Source: Candidatus Acinetobacter avistercoris (lineage in GTDB: Bacteria; Pseudomonadota; Gammaproteobacteria; Pseudomonadales; Moraxellaceae). Taken from it: 64,000 bases of DNA. The notes beneath the pieces were generated by a model. That model ran no database searches. It saw only the letters and a program-made list of their open reading frames with translations, and was not told where the DNA came from. The stretch covers positions 21,125 to 85,124 of the forward strand of contig JAHLFF010000116.1 of the NCBI GenBank assembly GCA_018883945.1, read 5' to 3'. Within the stretch, counting starts at the first letter, position 1, and the number at the start of each line of letters is the position of its first letter. Below are positions 28,570 to 37,015 of the stretch, in pieces. Made by a program: the position numbers and the translations under genes.

Positions 28570-28945
28570 TGTTGAATCCCTGATGATTTATTGTTTTATT
28601 CCAACAACAATATGAAATAGTATTTTGGGGTTGATCATAATGGCAATGATCTGAATCTTTATGTCAGATGAGTCACATTTTGGATCTTTAAATTTGATCT
28701 TATCTGATGTTCTAATAATCCTTTTAATCTAAATAAACATGATTCAGGATGCATTTTTCCGCTCAATCAATTGAATTCAATTTTATAGAGAGTATTTTGC
28801 TGATCTTGTTCTGAATCATAAAGATTTAAATCATAAACATTTGAATCATGAACATCTGAGTCTTGTATATTTCAGTCATACAAATGGGACAGCAAAATAA
28901 TGATTAAACTCAGGTATAATTTTGTTTTTGCTTGTTCTTTTTCTT
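28570..28945. other. 376-bp intergenic region between divergent genes
   Basis: Contains a 15-bp tandem repeat (see 28815-28874) and AT-rich sequence holding the promoters of the solute-binding protein gene and the J-domain-like gene. No gene supported. Confidence 0.55.
28815..28874. repeat. 15-bp tandem repeat, four copies
   Basis: Units ATCATAAAGATTTAA, ATCATAAACATTTGA, ATCATGAACATCTGA and a diverged GTCTTGTATATTTCA follow one another without a gap, then GTCATA. Located 70-130 bases upstream of the J-domain-like gene. Confidence 0.8.
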
Positions 28946-30127
28946 ATGTCTTTCGATTTAAAACATACACAACAGCCATTAAGTGAGCTTTCGCCACAAT
29001 ACAAAAAGCTGAATAGACTGATTGAAAAGATTGAACAGCAAAAACAAGACCTGTTGCTTTGGCAAAATGCGCAGCAAGATATTCAAAGTTATATTTATCA
29101 AAAACTCGTCCCACTTTATGCCGATCTGCATGCGATATGGTTTGAGCAAATGCAGGTGCTTTGGCAGCACTTACAAAGTCCAGCGTTTTCTAAAGCAGAT
29201 ACCCTGCAAATAGATAGTAAGTTAATGAAGCTTACGCAAACCTTAAAAAAATCCAAAAATTTAAAGACGTCACAAATGGATTTAGTCACTGAAATCACCG
29301 ATTTTTATGTTCAGCATATGGCTCACAGCCAGAATAAAAAGAAGAAAAAAGCAGTCTCTGAATTGCCACAGTACTTTTCAGAACAAACATCACAATTTGA
29401 AGATGTTGATGGAACAGGGCTAGATGAAGCAGAACAAATCGAAGAAAGTCAAAATGAAGCTACGCTAAACTACACGAATCATCACAAATTTAGTCAAAAC
29501 CAATCTCGTCAAAGCCAGTTTAGTCGAAGCCAGTCTAGTCAAAACCAGTCTAGTCTAAATATTGAATGGAACGATGAGCAATGGAGTGGGGAAAAGTATC
29601 AACAGCAACGTGAAGAACATCAGCGCAAACGTTTAGCGCTAAAGCGTGAACAAGCGGAGAAACAAGCTGAGCAATCACTCAAAGTGGTGTATTTAAAAAT
29701 CACAGCCATGATTCATCCAGATCGTGAGCCTGATGAAATTAAAAAACAAGAAAAGACCGAATTGTTTCAAGTCGTTAGCCAAGCGTATGAACAGCAAGAT
29801 TTATTTTATTTGTTAAAGCTACAATTACAGCTCGAAACCAATAAAGGGATTAGTGCTAAAGCATTAACAGACGAGCATCTTAAATTTTATAAAATGGTGT
29901 TGGAAGCGCAAAGCCAAAAGTTAGCCAGTCAACATGATGAGATCACCGATGCTTTGCATTGGAGTGATCAACCCAAAGCTAAAAATATGCAGATTAAAGA
30001 TGTGTATAAAGTGATTGATCGAGATGTGGTCGATCTTAAGGAACAATTAAAATGGGAAAAAGAACGACTGAGCTATATAGCGAAGCAGAAAGGATTAGAA
30101 CAGTTATTGGCGCAAATGGCGTTATAA
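28946..30127 (+). CDS. J-domain-like protein with low-complexity linker
   Basis: A 393-residue cytoplasmic protein. N-terminal half (to about 140) is helical and Gln/Lys-rich, probably coiled coil (QYKKLNRLIEKIEQQKQDLLLWQNAQQ). A Ser/Gln-rich linker (about 170-205) is encoded by a 15-bp DNA repeat. Then comes a J-domain-like segment: a basic helix (KRLALKREQAEKQAEQSLKVVYLKITAMIHPD) with HPD at 257-259 and a following helix (KTELFQVVSQAYEQQDLFYLLKL). The HPD loop is the contact with DnaK in J proteins, so a cochaperone role is plausible. ATG at 28946 is preferred over an upstream TTG that gives a hydrophobic string. No ribosome site is clear. Confidence 0.7.
   Translation: MSFDLKHTQQPLSELSPQYKKLNRLIEKIEQQKQDLLLWQNAQQDIQSYIYQKLVPLYADLHAIWFEQMQVLWQHLQSPAFSKADTLQIDSKLMKLTQTLKKSKNLKTSQMDLVTEITDFYVQHMAHSQNKKKKKAVSELPQYFSEQTSQFEDVDGTGLDEAEQIEESQNEATLNYTNHHKFSQNQSRQSQFSRSQSSQNQSSLNIEWNDEQWSGEKYQQQREEHQRKRLALKREQAEKQAEQSLKVVYLKITAMIHPDREPDEIKKQEKTELFQVVSQAYEQQDLFYLLKLQLQLETNKGISAKALTDEHLKFYKMVLEAQSQKLASQHDEITDALHWSDQPKAKNMQIKDVYKVIDRDVVDLKEQLKWEKERLSYIAKQKGLEQLLAQMAL
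29492..29551 (+). repeat. 15-bp in-frame tandem repeat in the J-domain-like gene
   Basis: Four units of the form AGTCAAAACCAGTCT (29492, 29507, 29522, 29537) with one to three changes each encode SQNQS/RQSQF-like pentapeptides. Because 15 is a multiple of three, copy-number change would keep the frame. Confidence 0.85.
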
Positions 30128-30243
30128 ATACTGGATCGGATACATCAAGGAATATTGAAATGCACTTATTCTGATTCAAAGAATAAGTGCATTTATTTGA
30201 ATCTTTAAAAATTAAATTTGAGTGATATTATTTGAATTCAATA

Positions 30244-30717
30244 TTAGCGACATTGACCTTGAACGTTGCCATTCACACTATTTTTGATTGATACAGGGCG
30301 ACCTTGATTGTTTTCACATTGCAAATTGCCATCGATATTATTCATTTTCACAACAACGCTTGAACGGTTGTTTCTCAGTTGAACATTACCATCGACATTG
30401 TTCTGGTTTAAGGTCACCACTTTGCCTCTAGATAATTGAATATTGCCATCGATGGTATTGTTAATCGCTGTGACTTTAGTAAATGAACCCTTAGACTCTA
30501 GATTACCTCTGACTTGACTGTTTTTAAGGGTCAATATAGCGTTGTTTTGAACGCTGACATTGCCATCGACTTTGACATTGATCAAGCTACATTGATTGCT
30601 CACATTGACATTACCATGGATGGTTTTGTTGCTGATGTTTCCAGTGCAGTTCACGTTATTTGCAAAGACAGGCACAGACATAAATGTACATAGAGCGATT
30701 AAGGCCATTTTTTTCAT
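30244..30717 (-). CDS. Secreted beta-solenoid-like repeat protein
   Basis: A 157-residue exported protein of no family I recognise. A signal peptide (MKKMALIALCTFMSVPVFA) is followed by seven repeats of 16-22 residues, each with the signature [IV]-x-G-N-[VLI] (IHGNV, VDGNV, VRGNL, IDGNI, VDGNV, IDGNL, VNGNV) and alternating hydrophobic residues with Asn ladders. This is the look of a right-handed beta-helix with one strand set per repeat. Two pairs of cysteines at the ends (about C24/C43 and C133/C156) could cap it. It stands alone. It may be a periplasmic or surface adhesin-like protein, but that is inference. Confidence 0.7.
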   Translation of the reverse strand: MKKMALIALCTFMSVPVFANNVNCTGNISNKTIHGNVNVSNQCSLINVKVDGNVSVQNNAILTLKNSQVRGNLESKGSFTKVTAINNTIDGNIQLSRGKVVTLNQNNVDGNVQLRNNRSSVVVKMNNIDGNLQCENNQGRPVSIKNSVNGNVQGQCR

Positions 30718-30904
30718 AAGGTGATCCAGCGTTTTAAAGAGATGTGTTTTGATAGCGTTGATTTTACTGAAGTTGCTGCTGGAAATTGGTCATGCCGCGT
30801 TAAGTTTGTTTAGTCAACTGTAGTGCTTGTGTAGAACAATGAATGAATCATGGATAGGTTTAACATTTTGTATAAGAGGAATTCATAACTGATTTGATCG
30901 TATT

Positions 30905-31434
30905 TTCATTGAATAATAAAAATTCCTATCCTTTAACGGGGATGAGCATCCTCAGAATATAGTCTGAGTGTGAAAGATATTGGGTAAATTAAAAGAGAAT
31001 AAGAAATGAAAATAGATCCCAAATTATTAGCATTCGCAAAATCTTTACGGAGTAATGCGACTGATGCAGAACATTTGATGTGGCAAATTTTACGTGCTAA
31101 ACGATTTATGAATTTAAAATTTCGTCGTCAACATGTCCTTCACTCTTTTATTGTGGATTTTTACTGTCATGACATTGGCTTGGTGATTGAGTTGGATGGT
31201 AGTCAGCATGGATCAGATGAGGGACAAGAATATGATGTTGAACGAACTAAGTTTTAAGAGGCTTTGGATTTAAAAGTGGTGCGGTATTGGAATCATGACG
31301 TTTTGAGTCGGACGGATGTAGTTTTGGAGGATTTGTGGCGTGTATGTGATGAATTGAAAAACACCTCTCCCTTGCGCACTCAGAATATATTCTGAGGATA
31401 CTCATCTCCTAAAAGGAGAGGGAACATTCATTGA
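30905..31434. mobile_element. Candidate small mobile unit: DUF559 gene between terminal inverted repeats
   Basis: An imperfect inverted repeat of about 50 bp brackets the DUF559 pseudogene: left 30923-30972, right 31375-31423 in reverse. Aligned, both read TTCC...CTTT...GATGAG(C/T)ATCCTCAG, then AATATA(G/T)TCTGAGTG(T/C)G, with only a few mismatches in the inner 36 bases. Each end also holds its own palindrome CTCAGAATATATTCTGAG (perfect on the right, one change on the left). Outside, TTCATTGA occurs in direct orientation at 30905-30912 and 31427-31434, a possible 8-bp target duplication. Mobility is inference. Confidence 0.5.
31006..31395 (+). pseudogene. DUF559 (Vsr-like fold) endonuclease-domain gene with an internal stop
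   Basis: The frame encodes a DUF559 protein of about 120 residues: LAFAKSLRSNATDAEHLMWQILRAKRFMNLKFRRQH, FIVDFYCHDIGLVIELDGSQH (the Asp and Glu of a restriction-endonuclease-like active site), then a TAA at 31255-31257, and in the same frame the missing end EALDLKVVRYWNHDVLSRTDVVLEDL. Relatives usually have FLEAL at this point, so TTA became TAA: one base explains the break. The frame continues to TGA at 31393, inside the right inverted repeat. ATG follows AGAGAATAAGA. Function of DUF559 proteins is not established; some are tied to mobile DNA. Confidence 0.85.
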
Positions 31435-31469
31435 GCATCAAACAACAGTGGAATTCAAAAAGTTTTACT

Positions 31470-31500
31470 CCCTCTCCCTATGGGAGAGGGTCGGGGGTGA
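31470..31500. repeat. REP-like palindrome, copy D
   Basis: Perfect 9-bp stem CCCTCTCCC/GGGAGAGGG with TAT loop (31470-31490), followed by TCGGGGGTGAGGG. In reverse it reads CCCTCACCCCCGA then CCCTCTCCC, the same design as copy B. It lies just past the stop of the repeat/SH3 gene. Confidence 0.75.
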
Positions 31501-31503
31501 GGG

Positions 31504-32565
31504 TTATTTAATAGGTGATGTATAACGTCTTAAAACGTAACCCTCAACTTCACTTTGATCTAAAGTAATTTTAACCTTTAGCCAGGATTTAGGAATAGTT
31601 TTGTCAGGTATAACCGTTAGTAAAGTACCGGGTGGCAAGTTTTCAATAATTGAGCTTTTCTTTTTTGGGAGTTCAAGGAAATCCAAAGTATTTGTAATAA
31701 CTCTTTTGTTTGAAAGAAATGTATTTAGGGTTTCTTGGTTGGAAAAATCAGTTGAAGTTTTAAGATCACATTCATCTTGTCCCGCAGTATTTTTGATAGC
31801 TTCATCTACAATAGGTTTTAAAGCATACTCAAATATAAAAGCAAGACCTAAGTCCAAAGTAACACCTGTTGATAGTTTGTTAAATGCTTGATTTGAGCTG
31901 AAGCTAATAAAAAAACTAAACAGAATACATAGGATCATAGACGACGAATTTTCTTCTTCATCTGTAATGGTTGAGTTGTGAGCTATATATTCTGTATTTG
32001 ATGGTGGGAATGGAATAGTTGAATCTGAGTCCTGCAATGTGGCTTGAGATGAAAAGTATTCAATCATCTGTTCATGTAAGGATTTCCCAGTAGTATTTTG
32101 ATCAAAAACTAAAAAATTGTTAAACAAAGGATTTTCTCGAAGTTTTTTTAAGCTATTTGTTGTCTTGTAGTCCTTCATTGCTTTCATAGCAGGAGAATTT
32201 TCCATCGCTAGCATAGCTTTTATGGCAGGAGAATTTTCCATCGCTCGAATAGCTTTCATGGTAGAAGAGTTTTCCATCGCTAGCATAGCTTTCATGGTAG
32301 AAGAGTTTTCCATCGCTCGAATAGCTTTCATGGTAGAAGAGTTTTCCATCGCTAGCATAGCTTTTATGGTAGGAGAATTTTCCATCGCTCGAATAGCTTT
32401 CATGGTAGAAGAGTTTTCCATCGCTTGCATAGCTTTAATGGCAGGTGAATTTTCCATCGCTTGCATAGCTTTAATGGCAGGTGAATTTTCTATCGCTTGT
32501 ATAGCTTTAATAGCAGGCGAATTTTGTAATTGCTGAATAATTTTCTCAAGATTGTATTTTGGCAT
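31504..32565 (-). CDS. 12-residue-repeat protein with C-terminal SH3-like domain
   Basis: A 353-residue protein I do not recognise as a whole. After MPKYNLEKIIQQLQ come ten 12-residue repeats (residues 15-134) of the form NSPAIKAMQAME, with N-S fixed and alternation between P-A-I and S-T-M, probably a long amphipathic helix. Residues about 140-200 are polar. One or two hydrophobic segments (about 207-245, MILCILFSFFISFS and LDLGLAFIFEYAL) suggest membrane insertion, then a C-terminal SH3-like fold (about 298-353: SIIENLPPGTLLTVIPD...SWLKVKITLDQSEVEGYVLRRY). SH3 tails of this kind often bind cell wall or partner peptides. Stands alone upstream of valS. Confidence 0.7.
   Translation of the reverse strand: MPKYNLEKIIQQLQNSPAIKAIQAIENSPAIKAMQAMENSPAIKAMQAMENSSTMKAIRAMENSPTIKAMLAMENSSTMKAIRAMENSSTMKAMLAMENSSTMKAIRAMENSPAIKAMLAMENSPAMKAMKDYKTTNSLKKLRENPLFNNFLVFDQNTTGKSLHEQMIEYFSSQATLQDSDSTIPFPPSNTEYIAHNSTITDEEENSSSMILCILFSFFISFSSNQAFNKLSTGVTLDLGLAFIFEYALKPIVDEAIKNTAGQDECDLKTSTDFSNQETLNTFLSNKRVITNTLDFLELPKKKSSIIENLPPGTLLTVIPDKTIPKSWLKVKITLDQSEVEGYVLRRYTSPIK
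32164..32523 (-). repeat. 36-bp coding minisatellite, ten units
   Basis: Ten in-frame 36-bp units encode the 12-residue repeats. Several units are nearly identical at DNA level (the GCTCGAATAGCTTTCATGG and GCTAGCATAGCTTTCATGG types alternate), which points to recent duplication and conversion. Copy number changes would keep the frame. Confidence 0.9.
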
Positions 32566-32599
32566 AATATTCTTTATCTAATTTTTTGAAATTATAAAC

Positions 32600-32628
32600 A
32601 AAAATCCCCTCAATTGAGGGGATTCTTT
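32600..32628 (-). terminator. Intrinsic terminator of valS
   Basis: Stem AATCCCCTC/GAGGGGATT with AATT loop, followed on the minus strand by TTTGTTT. Confidence 0.85.
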
Positions 32629-32644
32629 TAATCAAACTACAGCC

Positions 32645-35539
32645 TTAAAGCGCTGCAATCTGATCCATATTCGCTTTAATTTTCACGAGCTGATCAGCAA
32701 ACTCAGCCAATTTCAATTTTTCACCTTCAACTACAGCAGCAGGGGCTTTTGCCACAAAACCTTCATTTGAAAGTTTGCCTGCAATTTGGTCATGCTGCTT
32801 TTGAACTTTATCGAAGTCTTTCTGTAAACGACCCAACTCTGCTTTCGGATCAATCAAACCTTTCATCGGTACGAATACAGACACATGACCGACAACAGAT
32901 GAAGAAGACAATGGCGGTTGCTCAGCATCAGTTAAGAACGTAATGCTTTCAACTTTAGCCAAAGCTCTAAACAAAGGTTCAATACGGGCAATCTGCGCTT
33001 TTTCAGCATCAGTGGTGTTTTGAAGTAGCACAGGCAATAAACGTGCATTACCTAAGCCCATTTCACCGCGGATATTACGAACCGCACCAATCAAACCTTG
33101 TAACCACTGCATGTCTGCTTCAGCTTGATCATTAATCAAGGCTTGGTCAGCAACAGGGTATTGCGCCAACATAATGGTTTCGCCCGAAATATTCAGTTTC
33201 GGTGCAAGCGTTTGCCAAATTTCTTCGGTCAAGTACGGCATGATTGGATGCGCAAGACGTAAAGAGGCTTCCATCACCGCAAGTAACACACGACGAATTT
33301 CTGCTTTACGCTCTACCGAAATATTTTCATCATTCAGTACAGGTTTGGTTAGCTCGACATACCAATCACAGTATTCATTCCAGATAAACTCGTAAATCGC
33401 TTGTGCAGCCAAGTCTAAACGATACGTCGCAAACGCTTGATGTACCGCAGCTTCTGCTTTTTGCAGACGGCTCACGATCCACTGTTCAGGCAATTCCCAA
33501 AGATCTTGACGAACCTCTTGACCAATCACTTGCTCTTCGCAGTTCATCATCACAAAACGGGTTGCGTTCCAGATTTTGTTGGCAAAGTTACGGTAACCTT
33601 CAACACGTTTCATATCGAACTTAATGTCACGACCTGTATTCGCCAATGCACAGAACGTGAAACGAACCGCATCTGTACCGTAAGATTGAATACCTTCTGG
33701 GAATTCTTTACGGGTCGATTTCTCAATTTTTGATGCTTGTTTCGGGTTCATGAGACCTGTCGTACGTTTTTGTACTAAAGTTTCAAGATCCACACCATCA
33801 ATCAAATCTAAAGGATCGAGCACGTTGCCTTTAGATTTCGACATTTTCTGACCTTCGCCATCTCGAACAAGACCATGTACATACACAGTTTTGAACGGCA
33901 CTTGTGGCGTACCATCTTCATTTTTCATGAAGTGCATGGTCATCATGATCATGCGGGCAACCCAGAAGAAGATAATGTCAAAACCCGTCACCAACACATC
34001 TGTTGGGTGGAAGGTGTTGAGGAAATAATTGTCTTTGTCTTTTGCTTCGTCGCCCGTCCAACCTAAAGTTGAGAACGTCCAAAGACCAGAAGAGAACCAT
34101 GTATCCAATACATCTTCGTCTTGATCCAATTGAACATCAGTAGGAATGCCATTTTTAGCACGAACTTCCGCTTCATCACGACCGACATAGACATTGCCTT
34201 CCGCATCGTACCAAGCTGGAATACGGTGACCCCACCACAATTGACGTGAAATACACCAGTCTTGAATGTTATTCATCCACGCCATGTACATGTTGCTGTA
34301 TTGTTCAGGCACAAATTTAATGTCGCCATCTTTAACTGCTTTAATTGCAGGCTCAGCCAATGGTGCAATTTTCACATACCATTGATCTGTCAATAATGGT
34401 TCAACGATTACACCCGAACGGTCACCGCGTGGTGGCTTCAAGGTATACGGTTGAATTTGATCTAACCAGCCTTCAGCTTCAGCTTGTTCAACCAATTTTT
34501 TACGTGCTGCAAAACGTTCTAAGCCCACATATTCAGCAGGCGCAGGGATGGTTTTAGAAATCGCTTCGCCCGCTTTGGCAATGTATTCAAACTCAGCCAA
34601 CATTTCAGCGTTTTTATTAAAGATATTGATGATTGGCAATTCACAACGCTTACCAACTTCATAGTCATTAAAGTCATGGGCAGGAGTGATTTTTACACAG
34701 CCTGTACCGAATTCTTTATCGACATATTCATCTTTAACAATGGCAACGGCACGACCTGTGATCGGTAGAATGATGTTCTTACCCACCAGATCTGCATAGC
34801 GTTCATCATCCAGCGCAACAGCAACAGCTGTATCACCCAGTAATGTTTCAGGACGCGTGGTCGCCACAACGATGTAATCTTTACCGTCATGGGTACGAAG
34901 CGATTTATCTTCAAAGAAATATTTGAAATGCCAAAGTGAACCTGCTTCTTCTTTATCAGACTCAACTTCAAGGTCAGAAAGGGCAGTTTGTAATTTTGGA
35001 TCCCAGTTGACCAAACGCTTACCGCGGTAGATCAAACCTTGTTCATGAAGCTTAACAAAGACTTCTTTCACTGCATTGGATAAACCATCATCCATGGTGA
35101 AGCGTTCACGTGACCAATCTACAGATGAACCTAGACGACGAATCTGACGAGTAATGTTGCCGCCAGACTGTTCTTTCCATTCCCATACTTTTTCGATGAA
35201 CTTTTCACGACCAAGATCATGACGACTTACGCCTTCTGCACCCAATTGGCGTTCCACAACCATTTGCGTTGCAATACCTGCGTGGTCAGTTCCCGGTTGC
35301 CAAAGTGTATTTTTGCCTGACATACGGTTATAACGGGTTAAGGCATCCATAATGGCATTGTTAAAACCATGCCCCATATGCAAGTTACCCGTGACATTTG
35401 GAGGCGGAATCATGATACAGAATGATTCACCTTTTTCAGAGGGTTTGAAATAACCACGCTCTTCCCAAGTTTGATACCATTTTTTTTCGATCTCAGTTGG
35501 ATCGTATGTCGTAGCAATGTTTTGCGCTGAATCAGTCAT
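32645..35539 (-). CDS. valS: Valyl-tRNA synthetase
   Basis: Charges tRNA-Val and edits mischarged threonine. The 964-residue class I enzyme has the HIGH-type motif in [12 protein letters not shown] (about 44-55) and KMSKS in [11 protein letters not shown] (about 565), a large editing insertion between (CP1, [15 protein letters not shown]), the anticodon-binding domain, and a C-terminal coiled coil ([22 protein letters not shown]). An in-frame ATG 12 codons upstream gives [12 protein letters not shown], foreign to the family, so [14 protein letters not shown] at 35539 is the start; the ribosome site is weak. Monocistronic. Confidence 0.97.
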   Translation of the reverse strand: MTDSAQNIATTYDPTEIEKKWYQTWEERGYFKPSEKGESFCIMIPPPNVTGNLHMGHGFNNAIMDALTRYNRMSGKNTLWQPGTDHAGIATQMVVERQLGAEGVSRHDLGREKFIEKVWEWKEQSGGNITRQIRRLGSSVDWSRERFTMDDGLSNAVKEVFVKLHEQGLIYRGKRLVNWDPKLQTALSDLEVESDKEEAGSLWHFKYFFEDKSLRTHDGKDYIVVATTRPETLLGDTAVAVALDDERYADLVGKNIILPITGRAVAIVKDEYVDKEFGTGCVKITPAHDFNDYEVGKRCELPIINIFNKNAEMLAEFEYIAKAGEAISKTIPAPAEYVGLERFAARKKLVEQAEAEGWLDQIQPYTLKPPRGDRSGVIVEPLLTDQWYVKIAPLAEPAIKAVKDGDIKFVPEQYSNMYMAWMNNIQDWCISRQLWWGHRIPAWYDAEGNVYVGRDEAEVRAKNGIPTDVQLDQDEDVLDTWFSSGLWTFSTLGWTGDEAKDKDNYFLNTFHPTDVLVTGFDIIFFWVARMIMMTMHFMKNEDGTPQVPFKTVYVHGLVRDGEGQKMSKSKGNVLDPLDLIDGVDLETLVQKRTTGLMNPKQASKIEKSTRKEFPEGIQSYGTDAVRFTFCALANTGRDIKFDMKRVEGYRNFANKIWNATRFVMMNCEEQVIGQEVRQDLWELPEQWIVSRLQKAEAAVHQAFATYRLDLAAQAIYEFIWNEYCDWYVELTKPVLNDENISVERKAEIRRVLLAVMEASLRLAHPIMPYLTEEIWQTLAPKLNISGETIMLAQYPVADQALINDQAEADMQWLQGLIGAVRNIRGEMGLGNARLLPVLLQNTTDAEKAQIARIEPLFRALAKVESITFLTDAEQPPLSSSSVVGHVSVFVPMKGLIDPKAELGRLQKDFDKVQKQHDQIAGKLSNEGFVAKAPAAVVEGEKLKLAEFADQLVKIKANMDQIAAL

Positions 35540-36300
35540 ATTAAGAACAGACCAAAAAGATATAAAAAATTGCATCTATTGTAGCAAAATAATTTACTTG
35601 GATGTTGATTCCAGTGTTGTTGCGTTGAGAGATTACGCAACAATCAAAAAATAGATAAAATTAAGACGAAACATAGATCAAAGCTAAATAATAGAACGAG
35701 TAATGAATAAGTGATGAATAGAAAGACAACAAAAGAACATGCATCACTTGGAATTTATCTTGGTCATGAATGTATCTTGATCATTAAGAACAGCTAGTCC
35801 CGCCATTTTAAAATCATGTATTTGTATGTTTTACGCTCTTTGATGTACGAAGCTTAGATCAAATGAATTTAGTCTGAAAATATGTATTCGACCAATATAT
35901 TTGGTCACAATTACAAGAATAGACATCAACACAATGAAAATAAAAGGTTAATATGCGCTATAAATAAAACGAATCAAGAAGTGCATGACAATGTGGCTGT
36001 TTCTTTGCTTTGTTAATATGGGCTCAGGCTATTCAAGACAAAGCACGGTTGAATATCAACAAGTGTTAAAGCTGAATAATTGCCAAAGCTAAACCACTAT
36101 TAATGATGCAGAGTAGAACAGAACATTTAAATATTAGATCTGAATATTTGATCAGGTTTTTTGATTAAATGTTTTAAATCAATCCTTTAGTAGGAAGTTT
36201 AATGGCAGTAAATTTAAATTAATAACGAAGTACATAAAGCGAAAATGAAAGACGCTAAAATCAAAGATTCTAAATAAACAAAACACTTACAGGAGTTGCT
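35540..36300. other. 761-bp intergenic region between divergent valS and a hypothetical gene
   Basis: AT-rich with many stop codons in all frames. A 17-bp imperfect direct repeat TATCTTGGTCATGAATG/TATCTTGATCATTAAGA stands at 35756-35789. No gene, tRNA or mobile-element remnant is recognisable. Confidence 0.55.
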
Positions 36301-36984
36301 ATGTCGTATCAAATTCAATTAAAGATCAATGATCATACCTATAATGAATTGGTGGAAATCACTGAAAAATTAAATCATGGTGAGAAAAAAGATTTGGCCA
36401 AAGATTTAGGTCGTGTTTTTACCGAAATGTCCTGCCAAGTTTTAGAGCAAGTCTTTGGTACATTGGTGAAAGAACAACAAGCGAAGAGCGGTTCTACAGG
36501 TCGTTCTCATGAAGGTCAACAGGCCTTAGATCAGATTGAAAGTACACTTAAAAAATACATGCCATGGTCGATTTCATTCTTTGGTAATGATCGTTTAAAA
36601 CCTGTCGCAAATCATATTTTAAATAAATTTCATGCTGAAGAGCCCGGCAATATCAAAATGTATTACAACTTAGATCGCCAGTTAGGTGAGGAGTCTCAAG
36701 CCAGTTTAGAGGCGATTCGTCAAGGTAACTTTGATGTATTACCCAAGCTGATGAGAGATTTAGTTAAAGTGATTGATTTGGGTGTGTCAGAGTTTATTCG
36801 TGATCCTAAAACATTATTAAAGTTCAATTTTGTGGTGGATAAAACCCTGAATGGCGTGATTAACATGATTACGGCAACAGGCTATAAACGGATTAATAAA
36901 ATCGCAGATGAGTACGATAGTCGTGACCAAACCAAGGCAACTTATTATGCAGATCATTTTGGAAATTTTCTAATTCAAGTATAA
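36301..36984 (+). CDS. Conserved hypothetical protein paired with an SDR
   Basis: A 227-residue soluble protein that I do not recognise. No signal peptide, membrane helix or catalytic motif is visible. It is acidic-to-neutral and mostly helical; segments such as DLAKDLGRVFTEMSCQVLEQVFGTLVKEQQ and LPKLMRDLVKVIDLGVSEFIRDPKTLLKFNFVVDKTLNGVINM look amphipathic. The ATG follows AGGAG at six bases, a strong site. The short-chain dehydrogenase gene begins 31 bases after its stop, so the two probably share a transcript and a pathway. Confidence 0.75.
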   Translation: MSYQIQLKINDHTYNELVEITEKLNHGEKKDLAKDLGRVFTEMSCQVLEQVFGTLVKEQQAKSGSTGRSHEGQQALDQIESTLKKYMPWSISFFGNDRLKPVANHILNKFHAEEPGNIKMYYNLDRQLGEESQASLEAIRQGNFDVLPKLMRDLVKVIDLGVSEFIRDPKTLLKFNFVVDKTLNGVINMITATGYKRINKIADEYDSRDQTKATYYADHFGNFLIQV

Positions 36985-37015
36985 TTCATGCACACTTCAT
37001 AAAGAGAACAAGATC

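Noticed and set aside
28815-28874. 15-bp repeats considered as a CRISPR array
   Set aside because: Units abut directly with no spacers and no cas genes are present.
31006-31257. Short DUF559 frame taken as an intact 83-residue gene
   Set aside because: Typical DUF559 sequence continues in frame immediately after the stop, so this is a broken longer gene.
32222-32536. Plus-strand 104-codon frame with regular repeats
   Set aside because: It is the antisense of the 36-bp minisatellite; its regularity follows from the real minus-strand repeats and it has no credible start site.
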